Source of the DNA: Flavobacterium johnsoniae UW101
Lineage (GTDB): Bacteria > Bacteroidota > Bacteroidia > Flavobacteriales > Flavobacteriaceae
Reading direction: 5' to 3'
Assembly: GCF_000016645.1 (NCBI RefSeq)
Contig: NC_009441.1
Location: 6,014,001 to 6,078,000, forward strand
DNA length: 64,000 nt
Both the position numbers and the translations under genes were made by a program. Positions 43,952-52,707 of this stretch are shown in pieces; positions within the stretch are counted from its first letter, which is position 1, and every line of letters begins with the position of its first letter. The notes under the pieces were generated by a model. That model worked only from the letters and a program-made list of their open reading frames with translations, was not told the DNA's origin and did no database searches.

Positions 43952-44359
43952 ATGCTTTCAGGTAAATTTGCCATAACGATTCACATTCTTACTCTGCTCA
44001 ATAAATTTCCGAATGATTATTTATCATCTGAGTTTATTGCCGGAAGTATTAATTTAAATCCGGTTTTGGTTCGAAAAGAAATTGCCAACCTAAAAGCACA
44101 TCATATTGTAGAAAGTAAAGAAGGAAAAAATGGCGGAACGAAACTGGCCGTTGATTCTTCTAAACTGACTTTAAAAGAGATTTTTGAAATGACTTTTGAG
44201 ACCATTGGTTTAGGTTATGCTAAAAATCAGCCTAATCCGGATTGTCCTGTTGGAAAAAATATTAATCAGCATCTGGCGAATTTATATGCTGATATGAATG
44301 AGAAAGTGAGCGCACAATTAGAAGGAATTTCTTTAGAGGATTTTTCGAACCAATTTTAA
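43952..44359 (+). CDS. Rrf2 family transcriptional regulator (YwnA-like)
   Basis: This 135-aa winged-helix protein begins KFAITIHILTLLNKFPNDYL and has the Rrf2 recognition helix NLNPVLVRKEIANLKAHHIV and wing KEGKNGGTKLAV. Its only cysteine is in PNPDCPVGKN, and the three-Cys cluster of iron-sulfur Rrf2 members (IscR, NsrR) is absent, so it is of the YwnA/CymR-like, redox- or metabolite-sensing type. It sits between two copies of one operator and probably represses itself and the NmrA-like gene 58 bases downstream, an arrangement like ywnA-ywnB of Bacillus subtilis. Confidence 0.88.
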   Translation: MLSGKFAITIHILTLLNKFPNDYLSSEFIAGSINLNPVLVRKEIANLKAHHIVESKEGKNGGTKLAVDSSKLTLKEIFEMTFETIGLGYAKNQPNPDCPVGKNINQHLANLYADMNEKVSAQLEGISLEDFSNQF

Positions 44360-44381
44360 AAACTATTTTTTTACCCAAAAC

Positions 44382-44400
44382 TGTAACATTTTTTATTACT
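44382..44400 (+). promoter_or_regulatory. Second Rrf2 operator upstream of the NmrA-like gene
   Basis: TGTAACATTTTTTATTACT is identical at 17 of 19 positions to the site upstream of the Rrf2 gene and lies 17 bases before the ATG at 44418. Confidence 0.65.
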
Positions 44401-44417
44401 AAATAAATTTATATATT

Positions 44418-45059
44418 ATGAAAATCGCAATTATTGGAGCAACAGGATTTGTTGGCTCAGCAATTTTAAACGAATTGGCAGACAGAAAACATGATATTAC
44501 AGCTATTGCAAGAAACCCAAAAGACACAGCAAATGTGACATGGAAAAGTGCTGATATATTTAATGTAAATGAATTGGCAGAAATTTTAAAAGGAAATGAT
44601 GCTGTTATCAATGCGTATAATTCAGGATGGACAAACCCAAACATTTATGATGATTTTATTGCCGGATCAAAAGCCATTCAGGAAGCGGTAAAAAAATCAG
44701 GTGTAAAACGTTACATCACAATTGGCGGTGCGGGCAGTTTATTTGTAGCTCCGGGTTTACAAGCGGTTGACACACCAGATTTTCCAAAAGAATATCACGC
44801 AGGTGCTACGGCAGCAAGAGATTATTTAAATATCCTAAAAGAAGAAAAAGAATTAGACTGGGCATTTTTCAGCCCGGCATTTGAAATGCATCAGGGAATT
44901 ACAACCGGAAGAACAGGAAAATACCGTTTAGGTTTAGAAAATCCTGTTTTTAATGATGAGCAAAGAAGTATTTTATCTGTAGAGGATTTAGCAGTTGTTA
45001 TTGCTGATGAAGCAGAAAATCCAAAACACCACCAGGTTAGATTTACAGCGGCTTATTAA
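44418..45059 (+). CDS. NAD(P)-binding NmrA-like oxidoreductase (YwnB-like)
   Basis: This 213-aa protein is a Rossmann-fold atypical SDR: KIAIIGATGFVGSAILNEL (GxxGxxG) at the N-terminus, ITAIARNPKD, AVINAYNSGW and the YITIGGAGSL strand. No clear YxxxK pair at the usual spacing is present, as in NmrA-type NADPH sensors and the YwnB group. It probably binds NAD(P)H and may be a quinone-type or reactive-electrophile reductase. It is paired with the Rrf2 regulator, whose operator copy sits just upstream. Confidence 0.9.
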   Translation: MKIAIIGATGFVGSAILNELADRKHDITAIARNPKDTANVTWKSADIFNVNELAEILKGNDAVINAYNSGWTNPNIYDDFIAGSKAIQEAVKKSGVKRYITIGGAGSLFVAPGLQAVDTPDFPKEYHAGATAARDYLNILKEEKELDWAFFSPAFEMHQGITTGRTGKYRLGLENPVFNDEQRSILSVEDLAVVIADEAENPKHHQVRFTAAY

Positions 45060-45065
45060 TTATTT

Positions 45066-45100
45066 AAAAGGTGCTAAGGTTCTAAGATGCTAAGTTTTAT
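45066..45100. repeat. CTTAG-family repeat
   Basis: AAGGTGCTAAGGTTCTAAGATGCTAAG directly follows the NmrA-like stop. The whole intergenic region 45060-45346 also holds the terminator and the GTGTAAATTCGTGCAATTA unit near 45265, but no gene. Confidence 0.65.
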
Positions 45101-45134
45101 ATGATTTTGAGCTGGAAACGCTGCAATACTACTC

Positions 45135-45167
45135 AAACCCGACAGGTTTTAAAAACCTGTCGGGTTT
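45135..45167. terminator. Perfect palindromic terminator
   Basis: AAACCCGACAGGTTTT (45135-45150) is inverted at 45152-45167, followed by CTTTATG. Its core (CCGACAGG) resembles the secA terminator. Confidence 0.85.
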
Positions 45168-45346
45168 CTTTATGTTAAAAATTACTGCTAAACAATCTTT
45201 GTCGGGTCTTTTTGTATCAATTCTTCTACTTCGTTTAGAAACAAAAAATAGGATAACAAATTCGTGTAAATTCGTGCAATTACTGAATAACTAACCTTTT
45301 GAAACTGTTTTTGTTTTCTGTACTTTTACAATATTAAAAAAGTATT

Positions 45347-46438
45347 TTGTCAAGTTTAAAAAAACAGTCGGGAAGTTTAACTGAAAAAGCTGGAATTTCA
45401 TCTCCTGAAATTACCAATGTTTCGGCTATCAATCAAATTAAAAACAAACGCAGACAACAGCCTTCGACAGCAGAATTAATCAATGGAATTCTGGCAGGAA
45501 ATAGAACTGCATTAAGTCGAGCTATTACACTTGTTGAAAGCACTAATCCCGAGCATACGGCAAAGGCAGAAGAAGTTATAAATGGCTGTATTTCTTATGC
45601 CAATAAATCTATCCGAATAGGAATTACAGGAGTTCCCGGAGTTGGAAAAAGTACTTTTATTGAGGCTTTTGGAACTTCTTTAACTCAGACAGGAAAAAAA
45701 GTCGCTGTTTTGGCTGTTGACCCAAGCAGTTCAATCTCTCACGGAAGTATTTTGGGTGATAAAACCCGAATGGAAGAATTGGTAAAAGATGAAAATGCTT
45801 TTATCAGACCAAGTGCGTCTGGCGAAAATTTAGGCGGTGTTGCCCGTAAAACCCGCGAAACTATTATCTTGTGTGAAGCGGCAGGTTTTGACACCATAAT
45901 TATTGAAACTGTTGGAGTTGGCCAAAGCGAAACTGCGGTTCACAGCATGGTAGATTTTTTCCTTTTATTGAAAATTTCCGGTGCGGGTGATGAACTTCAG
46001 GGAATAAAACGCGGTATTATGGAAATGGCAGATGCCATTGTCATCAATAAAGCAGATGGTGATAATATTAAAAAAGCAAATCAGGCGAAACTTGAATTTA
46101 ACCGTGCTTTGCATTTATTTCCTCCAAAAAAATCAAGCTGGCAGCCAAAAGTGACCACTTGCAGTGCGATTACAAAAGACGGAATTTCGGAAATTTGGAA
46201 TACCATTTCTGATTATTTTGAAATGACTAAAGAGTCTGGCTTTTTTCAGGAAAAGAGAAACGAACAAAACCAGTTTTGGATGATGGAAACTATTAACGAA
46301 CAGCTGAAACAAAATTTCTACAATCAGCCTGAAATCATTTCATTATTGGAACAAAATAAAAAAGCGGTGCAAAATAATGAAATATCACCTTTTGCAGCCG
46401 CTCAGCTTTTATTAAACGAATATAAAAAGAGCTTCTAA
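45347..46438 (+). CDS. meaB: Methylmalonyl-CoA mutase-associated GTPase MeaB
   Basis: This 363-aa protein starts with a TTG; no in-frame ATG fits the conserved N-terminus. It has the MeaB/ArgK G domain: P-loop TGVPGVGKS (94-102), the VLAVDPSSSISHGSILGDKTRM segment (in parts), IIETVGVGQSET and INKADGDN. It guards methylmalonyl-CoA mutase, gating adenosylcobalamin transfer and removal of damaged cofactor. The mutase subunits are not in the window, but the adenosyltransferase that makes the cofactor is at 25169-25738. Length is normal. Confidence 0.93.
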   Translation: MSSLKKQSGSLTEKAGISSPEITNVSAINQIKNKRRQQPSTAELINGILAGNRTALSRAITLVESTNPEHTAKAEEVINGCISYANKSIRIGITGVPGVGKSTFIEAFGTSLTQTGKKVAVLAVDPSSSISHGSILGDKTRMEELVKDENAFIRPSASGENLGGVARKTRETIILCEAAGFDTIIIETVGVGQSETAVHSMVDFFLLLKISGAGDELQGIKRGIMEMADAIVINKADGDNIKKANQAKLEFNRALHLFPPKKSSWQPKVTTCSAITKDGISEIWNTISDYFEMTKESGFFQEKRNEQNQFWMMETINEQLKQNFYNQPEIISLLEQNKKAVQNNEISPFAAAQLLLNEYKKSF

Positions 46439-46465
46439 TTCCTTAAAGCTTTTTTACTATTTCAT

Positions 46466-46999
46466 TTATTTTACATTCATTGAAATTGTATAAGTATCTT
46501 CACTTTCTAAAATACGATATTTACCAGGAATTAAAATGTCTGAATTGAACTTAAGGGATTTAACTAATTCCGGAGCTATAGTCTGTCCTTCCGGAATTAC
46601 ATAAACGTCTCCATTTTGCAATAATACTTTTTTATGTTCTGCGGTTAAAGCACTTTTTTGAATTTCCATAACAAAATTCCCTTTTTCATTTGTAACACGT
46701 ACTGGTGTACCGCCAGGATTTGGTTTCGCAAAGCCATAGGTTCTCCATTCGTAATAAACAAAATTACAAAACCCTTCCGGCTGACTGCAGTCAATATTAT
46801 GCGCTCCCCAGGCTTGCACAATAACACCTTCATAGTGCGGTAAATATCTTTGAGTATTGGGTTGATTTTCCTGCTCTGTGTTTGATTGAGCATTTTGATC
46901 TTCACTAGAATCGTTGTTGCAGCTTATAAAAAAAGCGACAAACGCAAAAACTAAAATTGCTTGTAATACTTTCAATTTTGTTTGTTGTAAATTTTCCAT
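46466..46999 (-). CDS. Hypothetical lipoprotein
   Basis: This 177-aa protein has a hydrophobic signal segment ending FAFVAFFISC (Cys27), then a low-complexity Asn/Gln/Glu/Ser stretch (28-45). A beta-rich domain with HYEGVIVQAWGAHNIDCSQP and FCNFVYYEWRTYGFAKP follows. Two of its cysteines (CSQPEGFC) could form a disulfide. I do not recognise a family. It is an isolated gene between convergent meaB and the LTA-synthase-like gene, with no obvious link to either. Confidence 0.65.
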   Translation of the reverse strand: MENLQQTKLKVLQAILVFAFVAFFISCNNDSSEDQNAQSNTEQENQPNTQRYLPHYEGVIVQAWGAHNIDCSQPEGFCNFVYYEWRTYGFAKPNPGGTPVRVTNEKGNFVMEIQKSALTAEHKKVLLQNGDVYVIPEGQTIAPELVKSLKFNSDILIPGKYRILESEDTYTISMNVK

Positions 47000-47118
47000 A
47001 ATAAATTAATTTAATTGACCTTACTCTATTACTGGCTTTTCAGGTTACGCCTTTTGGTTTAGTGTATATCAATTAAATTTATTTTTTGTTACCCTTTTCG
47101 TTTGAATTTTAATACAAA

Positions 47119-47160
47119 AAAAAGCTGCTAAGTATGAAATTACACACCTAACAGCTTTTC
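47119..47160 (-). terminator. Terminator after the LTA-synthase-like gene
   Basis: AAAAGCTG (47120-47127) and CAGCTTTT (47152-47159) close an imperfect longer stem, followed on the minus strand by a T tract. Confidence 0.75.
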
Positions 47161-47179
47161 TTTTGAAATGAATTGAAAA

Positions 47180-49120
47180 TTATTTTTTCGTGTCTCTAAG
47201 CTTATATTTGTTTTCTTTATATAAATTTCCAGCCGTAATTACGTGTGCCAAAGCATCTTTTGCCAATTCTTCATTTAATTTTACCGGAATTAAAGTTGTA
47301 TCGTTTTTGATTTCAAACTGAAGCGGCTTCAAATTTGGCTGCATAATGACAACCTGATTTTCAACTCTAAAAGCATTAATATCATTAAACTGCATAATAG
47401 ATCTTCCCTGAACTTTTGGATCTAATCTGCTTAAATTTCTTCCTACCATTGGCGTTTCAAAAGGAATTCCTAAATAACTCAATAATGTAGGCGGAATATC
47501 AATCTGACTTGCCAGTCTGTCATAAACGGCACCTTTTGGAACTCCCGGCCCCATAATAAATGCCGGAATATGGAATTTATTAATTGGCACTAAATTCTTT
47601 CCGTATGTTCTGGTGTTGTGGTCAGCAATTACAATAAAAATTGTGTTCTTAAAATAGGGTTCTTTTTTAGCCATTTCAAAGAATTTCCCAATCGAGAAAT
47701 CGGCATATTTCATAGCGTTGTTTACTGTTGCCGGTTTTGCATCATAAGGTTTAATTCTTCCCGCAGGATATTCAAACGGCTCATGATTAGAAGTTGAAAA
47801 CATTAAAGAAAAGAACGGTTTATCGCCTTTTGATTTGAAATAATTATTGGCTTTCGTAACCAAATCTTCATCAGAATAACCCCAGGTTCCTTTGAAAGCA
47901 TATTTATTTCCGTCTGATTCAAAATCGGTCTGGTCTACGATGTCTGTAAAACCATTTCCATTGAAAAACGAAGCCATATTATCAAAATTAGCCATTCCGC
48001 CGTAAATGAAACTGGTATCGTAACCTTTATGTTTTAAAGCGTCGGCAAGTGTAAAAAATCCTTGCTGTGAGTTTCCAAGTTTTACAACACTTTCTGATGG
48101 TGATGGTAAAAATCCGGTTACAACGGCTTCGATACCGCGTACACTTCTGGTTCCTGTACAATATAAATTGGTGAACAATAATCCTTCTTTTGATAATTTA
48201 TCAAATTCTGGTGTTAATGGTTTTCCGCCTAAAATTCCAACGTATTCTGCACCTAAACTTTCTTGTAGAAATATTACCAAATTATATGGCTTTTTCATAA
48301 CAGAATCTGGCTGCTGTACATGCAAAAACGGAATTGCTGCATCTGTAAAATCATTTGGACCGGCGATCATGTATTTTTTCACACGCGCAATCGCTTCGGC
48401 TTCATCCATTTTACCGTACATTTTAGTATTTCCTTCGTTCTTAATTGAATAAGCGGCAAAAGCAACCGTATAAAATGAGTTTAATCCTAGAGTATTTGTT
48501 AATTGATCTGTTGAGAAAACGGCATTACTGGCATTAATAGGGCGTTTTGAAGTAAGGCTTGAACGCGCTCCAAAAAACAATAAAAAAGCAGCTAATGGAA
48601 AAACCATTAATTTGAATTTATATTGAGTGCTTGTAGTATGAAAATATTTTTTCCCTTTTTTGAAGGCAAAATAAATCACAACTCCCAAAATCAAAAAAGT
48701 CACGATAATAGAAGTCAAGTAACTTTTTAAAAGCATTCCCACTACTTCTTTTGGATAAATAAGATAATCTAAGAAAATCTTATTTGGACGTGTATCGTAC
48801 TGTTTTACAAAATCTGGTGAAGCCAGTTCTACAAAAAGTATTAAAAACAGAAACAAGAAACTGTAAATTACCAGAAACTTATTGGTGAATTTAATCCAGT
48901 TGTTTGGCAGAAAAGTGATTAAAACAGCCGGCAGAAATGACAAATAACAAAGTAAAATTAAGTCCATTCGCAAACCGATTGGAAAAATATACCAGAAATC
49001 TGGTGTCTGCTCTACTCTTTCTTTAAAAAGAAAAAACAAAAAGATTCGGCTTAAAGTCGTAATCAGTAATCCGATCAATATAAAATTGAAAATAGGTTTT
49101 AAGAAACTTAATTTTTTCAT
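47180..49120 (-). CDS. LTA synthase-like membrane sulfatase-fold enzyme
   Basis: This 646-aa protein has five N-terminal membrane spans (residues 10-205). A periplasmic alkaline phosphatase/sulfatase-fold domain (about 270-600) follows. Metal and active-site features are NLVIFLQESLGAEYVG, CTGTRSVRGIEAVVTG (nucleophile Thr expected here), FFSLMFSTSNHEPF and IVIADHNTRT. This is the lipoteichoic acid synthase/MdoB group, which in Gram-negatives transfers phosphoglycerol or phosphoethanolamine to glycans or lipids. A Gram-negative host has no lipoteichoic acid, so it probably modifies an envelope glycan or lipid. Confidence 0.9.
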   Translation of the reverse strand: MKKLSFLKPIFNFILIGLLITTLSRIFLFFLFKERVEQTPDFWYIFPIGLRMDLILLCYLSFLPAVLITFLPNNWIKFTNKFLVIYSFLFLFLILFVELASPDFVKQYDTRPNKIFLDYLIYPKEVVGMLLKSYLTSIIVTFLILGVVIYFAFKKGKKYFHTTSTQYKFKLMVFPLAAFLLFFGARSSLTSKRPINASNAVFSTDQLTNTLGLNSFYTVAFAAYSIKNEGNTKMYGKMDEAEAIARVKKYMIAGPNDFTDAAIPFLHVQQPDSVMKKPYNLVIFLQESLGAEYVGILGGKPLTPEFDKLSKEGLLFTNLYCTGTRSVRGIEAVVTGFLPSPSESVVKLGNSQQGFFTLADALKHKGYDTSFIYGGMANFDNMASFFNGNGFTDIVDQTDFESDGNKYAFKGTWGYSDEDLVTKANNYFKSKGDKPFFSLMFSTSNHEPFEYPAGRIKPYDAKPATVNNAMKYADFSIGKFFEMAKKEPYFKNTIFIVIADHNTRTYGKNLVPINKFHIPAFIMGPGVPKGAVYDRLASQIDIPPTLLSYLGIPFETPMVGRNLSRLDPKVQGRSIMQFNDINAFRVENQVVIMQPNLKPLQFEIKNDTTLIPVKLNEELAKDALAHVITAGNLYKENKYKLRDTKK

Positions 49121-49162
49121 TAGATGATTTAAATTAATTTTTGGTTGAAAAATACTGTATCG

Positions 49163-49390
49163 TTACTCTTCGTAACGATTTACTTCTCTGTCATAAAACT
49201 CGTTTGCTTTTTCAATTAAGCCTTCCATTTCCGCATTTAATTCTGCTTCATCAAGATCTTCAGCTTCTTCCAAAAATTCAACCTCATCATCTTTTAGGTT
49301 AATTATAAATCTAGGATAATCCAGGTGAATGATAAAAATATCATCTGGAAAATCAGTATTATCTCCGAGTAAAAATTTAGGTAATTCCAT
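49163..49390 (-). CDS. Small acidic protein of unknown function
   Basis: This 75-aa protein begins MELPKFLLGDNTDFPDDIFI and continues with IHLDYPRFIINLKDDEVEF, then a very acidic helix (LEEAEDLDEAELNAEMEGL). This looks like a Bacteroidota-conserved cytoplasmic small protein with no named domain. It starts about 120 bases after the MATE gene's stop on the same strand and ends 43 bases before the LTA-synthase-like gene, so it may be part of that transcript. I do not recognise a function. Confidence 0.75.
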   Translation of the reverse strand: MELPKFLLGDNTDFPDDIFIIHLDYPRFIINLKDDEVEFLEEAEDLDEAELNAEMEGLIEKANEFYDREVNRYEE

Positions 49391-49509
49391 ATTATTTAAG
49401 TTTATTTTTAGATGTTACAATTGTCTGTTATCAGACTCGTTTTTTGTTACAGATTAAAATGATTTTTCAATCCTAAAATCTGTTTTATATTATTATTCAA
49501 GCTTCAAAC

Positions 49510-50895
49510 TTAATTATTTAAAGGTGAATTTGCGATTAACTTCTTCGTTAGAAAATGAAAGCGAATATACAGAAAAATTGCTGCTGCTGTTAAACCTGCC
49601 AAAAGTCCTATCCAAACGCCTTGCGCTTTTAGTTCTGTATGCTCTCCTAAATAATATGAAATAGGAAAACCAATGATCCAATAAGCCACAAATGTAATAT
49701 ACATAGGCACTTTTACATCCTGTAAGCCACGCAGAGCGCCCAAAACTACAACCTGAATTCCATCAGAAATTTGGAAAACAGCCGCAATTAAAAGCAGTTT
49801 TGATGCAATTGCAATTACTTCGGTATTATCCAGAACCTGTCCTGTATTTTCCATATTTAAAAACATATGCGGCAGATAATTATGGAATACTATAAATAGA
49901 AGTGCAAAGAAAGTTTCGAGTATAATTGCCAGTAAGAAAATAGAACGGGCTACGACAATCAGCTTTTTATAATCGTTTAATCCTCTTTGGTTGCTGACCC
50001 TGATCATCGAAGTGACGCTCAATCCCATTGCAAACATAAAAGTCATCGAAGCCAGACTTAAAGCAATCTGATTAGCGGCCTGACTGGTTTTTCCAATATT
50101 ACCGCAAAGCCATATAGAAGCGGTAAACAAAACTACTTCAAACAACATTTGCATTGCCGATGGAAATCCAATGCTGATGATTTTTTTGATCGTTGCTTTT
50201 TTGATTTCATCAAAACTGAAACCTTTAAAGAAACGTTTTAAATCGTCTCTTCTTGACAACATTATATGCATAAACATTACCAAAAATATTCTCGAAATCA
50301 CAGTTCCCAATGCCGCCCCAATAATTCCCATTTTTGGAAAAATCCAGATTCCGTAAATTAAAACATAGTTTAACCCTACGTGCAGCACGTTTGCCATAAC
50401 CATGGCATACATAGAATATTTGGTAAGAGACATTCCGTCTGCAAATTGCTTATATCCCTGATACATAATTAAAGGAATCAACGAAAAAGCTACCCAGCCC
50501 AAATAAGGTTTTGCCAGAACAATAACATCTGCAGGCTGTTTTAATAATTCCATTATAGGTTTTGCAAACATGATTACAGTAAAAAGCACTAGTCCTAAAA
50601 TGGTGCATAAAAATAATCCGTGGTGAAAAGCAGAACGAATTTTACTGTCATTTTTTTCTGCATCGCCTTCGGCTACAATTGGAGTTATGGCAGTAGAAAA
50701 ACCAATTCCCAGAGACATTGCAATAAAAATCATGCTGTTTCCTAATGAAACTGCTGCTAATTCTGTACTGCCAATTTTCCCTACCATTATATTGTCGACA
50801 ATACCAATTAAAGTATGGCCAACCATTCCTAAAATAACAGGATAGGCAAGTTTAAAATTATATGAAAATTCTTTTGTGTACTGCTTTAAATTCAC
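49510..50895 (-). CDS. MATE family efflux transporter
   Basis: This 461-aa protein has twelve hydrophobic spans in two inverted halves. The MatE repeats are seen in LAYPVILGMVGHTLIGIVDN and GKIGSTELAAVSLGNSM in the first half, and in ISIGFPSAMQMLFEVVLFT and NQIALSLASMTFMF in the second. It is closest to the NorM-like Na+/H+-driven multidrug exporters, which expel cationic drugs. Its length is normal and the gene is transcribed alone. Confidence 0.93.
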   Translation of the reverse strand: MNLKQYTKEFSYNFKLAYPVILGMVGHTLIGIVDNIMVGKIGSTELAAVSLGNSMIFIAMSLGIGFSTAITPIVAEGDAEKNDSKIRSAFHHGLFLCTILGLVLFTVIMFAKPIMELLKQPADVIVLAKPYLGWVAFSLIPLIMYQGYKQFADGMSLTKYSMYAMVMANVLHVGLNYVLIYGIWIFPKMGIIGAALGTVISRIFLVMFMHIMLSRRDDLKRFFKGFSFDEIKKATIKKIISIGFPSAMQMLFEVVLFTASIWLCGNIGKTSQAANQIALSLASMTFMFAMGLSVTSMIRVSNQRGLNDYKKLIVVARSIFLLAIILETFFALLFIVFHNYLPHMFLNMENTGQVLDNTEVIAIASKLLLIAAVFQISDGIQVVVLGALRGLQDVKVPMYITFVAYWIIGFPISYYLGEHTELKAQGVWIGLLAGLTAAAIFLYIRFHFLTKKLIANSPLNN

Positions 50896-51085
50896 TTGTA
50901 TTCTTTTTTAGTGCGCAAAGATAATCAGAAGCTTCGAATTCTGATCTATTTATAAAAACATAAGCCAATATTAAGACTAAAATCAGCATACCATAATATT
51001 ATATAACGATTTTTAAAAATTATATAACAAGCTCAAAAGACCTCTATTTTACTTTTACATTATTAATAATTCAAAAATATTTGCC

Positions 51086-51601
51086 ATGAAAAAATTACAG
51101 ATTATATGCCTAGCTGCCTTTGCTTTTTTATACTCCAACACAACTTTCGCTCAAGACGCCGCAACAAATTACAATCAGGGATTTAGATTAGGTTTTGGGT
51201 TAAATGGCGGTATTCCAACCGATAATGATTATGACTGGTCACTTGGAGGAGACGTTCGTTTACAATATGATTTATCTAAAAAAACATCATTAACGCTAAC
51301 AACAGGTTTTACAAATTTATTTTTAGGAAAAGATGATTTAGGAAATGACATAAAAGATTTAGGATTTATTCCTGCAAAAGCTGGTTTTAAAGCTTTTATC
51401 TGGGAAGATCAATTTTATGTTTTAGGTGAAGTAGGTGCCGGTTTTGCTGTAACAAACGGTTATAACGACACTACTTTTTTATGGGCGCCTGGAATTGGGT
51501 ACGCCAACAAATACATTGATATAAGTGTCCGCTACGAGGACTACAACAAATTCAAAACCAACCAAGTGGCTTTACGTTTAGCCTATGGTTTTGATCTATA
51601 A
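51086..51601 (+). CDS. Small outer-membrane beta-barrel protein
   Basis: This 171-aa protein has a signal peptide (residues 1-22, cleaved after TTFAQ). It has eight or so amphipathic strands (LGFGLNGGIPTDNDYDWSLG, KAFIWEDQFYVLGEVGAGF) and a C-terminal strand LRLAYGFDL. It fits the OmpW/OmpX-like eight-strand barrels, which are common and of unknown role in Bacteroidota. A terminator at 51640-51673 follows, so it is separately transcribed from the next gene. Confidence 0.82.
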   Translation: MKKLQIICLAAFAFLYSNTTFAQDAATNYNQGFRLGFGLNGGIPTDNDYDWSLGGDVRLQYDLSKKTSLTLTTGFTNLFLGKDDLGNDIKDLGFIPAKAGFKAFIWEDQFYVLGEVGAGFAVTNGYNDTTFLWAPGIGYANKYIDISVRYEDYNKFKTNQVALRLAYGFDL

Positions 51602-51639
51602 AAAGAAAGGTTTATTTTATTTTTTTGTTTTTGGTAACA

Positions 51640-51673
51640 GACCCGGAAGTTTTCATAGTCTTCCGGGTTTTGT
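51640..51673 (+). terminator. Terminator after the small barrel gene
   Basis: ACCCGGAAG (51641-51649) and CTTCCGGGT (51660-51668) form a stem followed by TTTGT. Confidence 0.85.
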
Positions 51674-51681
51674 ATTTTATG

Positions 51682-51714
51682 CCATTGGTCAAAACAAAAT
51701 TACCATTAGTCAAA
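51682..51714 (+). promoter_or_regulatory. Putative LytTR operator upstream of the DUF6268 gene
   Basis: CCATTGGTCAAA (51682) and CCATTAGTCAAA (51703) are direct repeats with a 21-base period, the spacing known for LytTR-family dimers. Each half is close to the LytTR consensus, with A replacing G in the GTT core. A near-identical half-site (CCGTTGGTCAAAACAA) lies upstream of the histidine kinase gene at 54865-54880. It is about 55 bases before the ATG at 51770. Confidence 0.65.
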
Positions 51715-51769
51715 TGATTTTTCAGGATTGATTTAGATCGCGGTAATTCGCAGAAAAATTAATCAAATC

Positions 51770-52705
51770 ATGAACAAAACAGTTTTTTATCTATCGCAGC
51801 TTTTTCTTCTTTTATTGGTTTCTGCTGCAGCACAATCACAATCCGGAATTTCAGGCGAGTTTAAAGTCGATTATGTTCCTTTTTCTAAATATGTCCGGCC
51901 AATGGACAGCACCAGAACAAATGCCGAAAGCAATTTTAAAAGAGCCCAGATTGTTTTTGAAGTGCCAATTTCGTTAGAAACAGACAAATACAATAATCCC
52001 AGACTCTGGTCTGTTTTTGTAAATGGAAGTTATGCGAGAATGGAAAACAGAAACTACAATATTCAAGATCTCCCGACAGAATTTCAGACAGGATTTCCAA
52101 CTGAATTATTGAACACACAAGTTGGTATTAAACATTTACGATCTATTTCTCCATCCTGGTCTTTATTAATCCTGGCTTCTGTTGGAGTTTATACAGATAT
52201 GGTCGAAATTAACAAAGATGATGTCCTGATACAAGGAGGAGTGCTTTTTATCAAACAATTTAATCCTAATCTGGCTTTAGGTATAGGCCCGGTTTTAACC
52301 AATAGTTTTGGTGTGCCAATGGTATTGCCCGGAATTTATTTTAATTGGGAATTCAGAGGCGCCTTGCATTTTAAAGTTGCTTTTCCTGAAGGTGTGGAGT
52401 TTGGCTATAAAATGTCTGACAATCTTGATTTAAAGCTTGTGGGAGAATTAAGCGGTATGACGGCCGAAACCAAAATTGGAAATAAATCTTCGTTATTGGG
52501 ATATCAGCAGATACTTGCAGGTTTACGACCTCAGCTTAAGTTTGGCGAGCATTGGACTCTTGAACCTACTGCTGGAACTACTCTTCTTCGCAGTTTCTCT
52601 ACTACTAATAGAAAGATTAAAGATATTTTTAAAGAAAAAGATATAGCCGATCCAAGATTTACTACTACTTTTTACGGAGCAATAGCTCTAAAATGGAAAT
52701 TCTAG
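51770..52705 (+). CDS. DUF6268-type outer membrane protein
   Basis: This 311-aa protein has a signal peptide (cleaved near residue 22, AAAQSQ) and beta-strand repeats throughout, ending in FYGAIALKWKF with a terminal Phe typical of barrels. SGEFKVDYVPFSKYVRPMDS and LAGLRPQLKFGEHW match the DUF6268 family as I know it; the label is moderately sure. The gene converges on the LytTR regulator gene with only two bases between their ends. The operator-like repeat just upstream makes it a likely target of that system. Confidence 0.8.
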   Translation: MNKTVFYLSQLFLLLLVSAAAQSQSGISGEFKVDYVPFSKYVRPMDSTRTNAESNFKRAQIVFEVPISLETDKYNNPRLWSVFVNGSYARMENRNYNIQDLPTEFQTGFPTELLNTQVGIKHLRSISPSWSLLILASVGVYTDMVEINKDDVLIQGGVLFIKQFNPNLALGIGPVLTNSFGVPMVLPGIYFNWEFRGALHFKVAFPEGVEFGYKMSDNLDLKLVGELSGMTAETKIGNKSSLLGYQQILAGLRPQLKFGEHWTLEPTAGTTLLRSFSTTNRKIKDIFKEKDIADPRFTTTFYGAIALKWKF

Positions 52706-52707
52706 AG

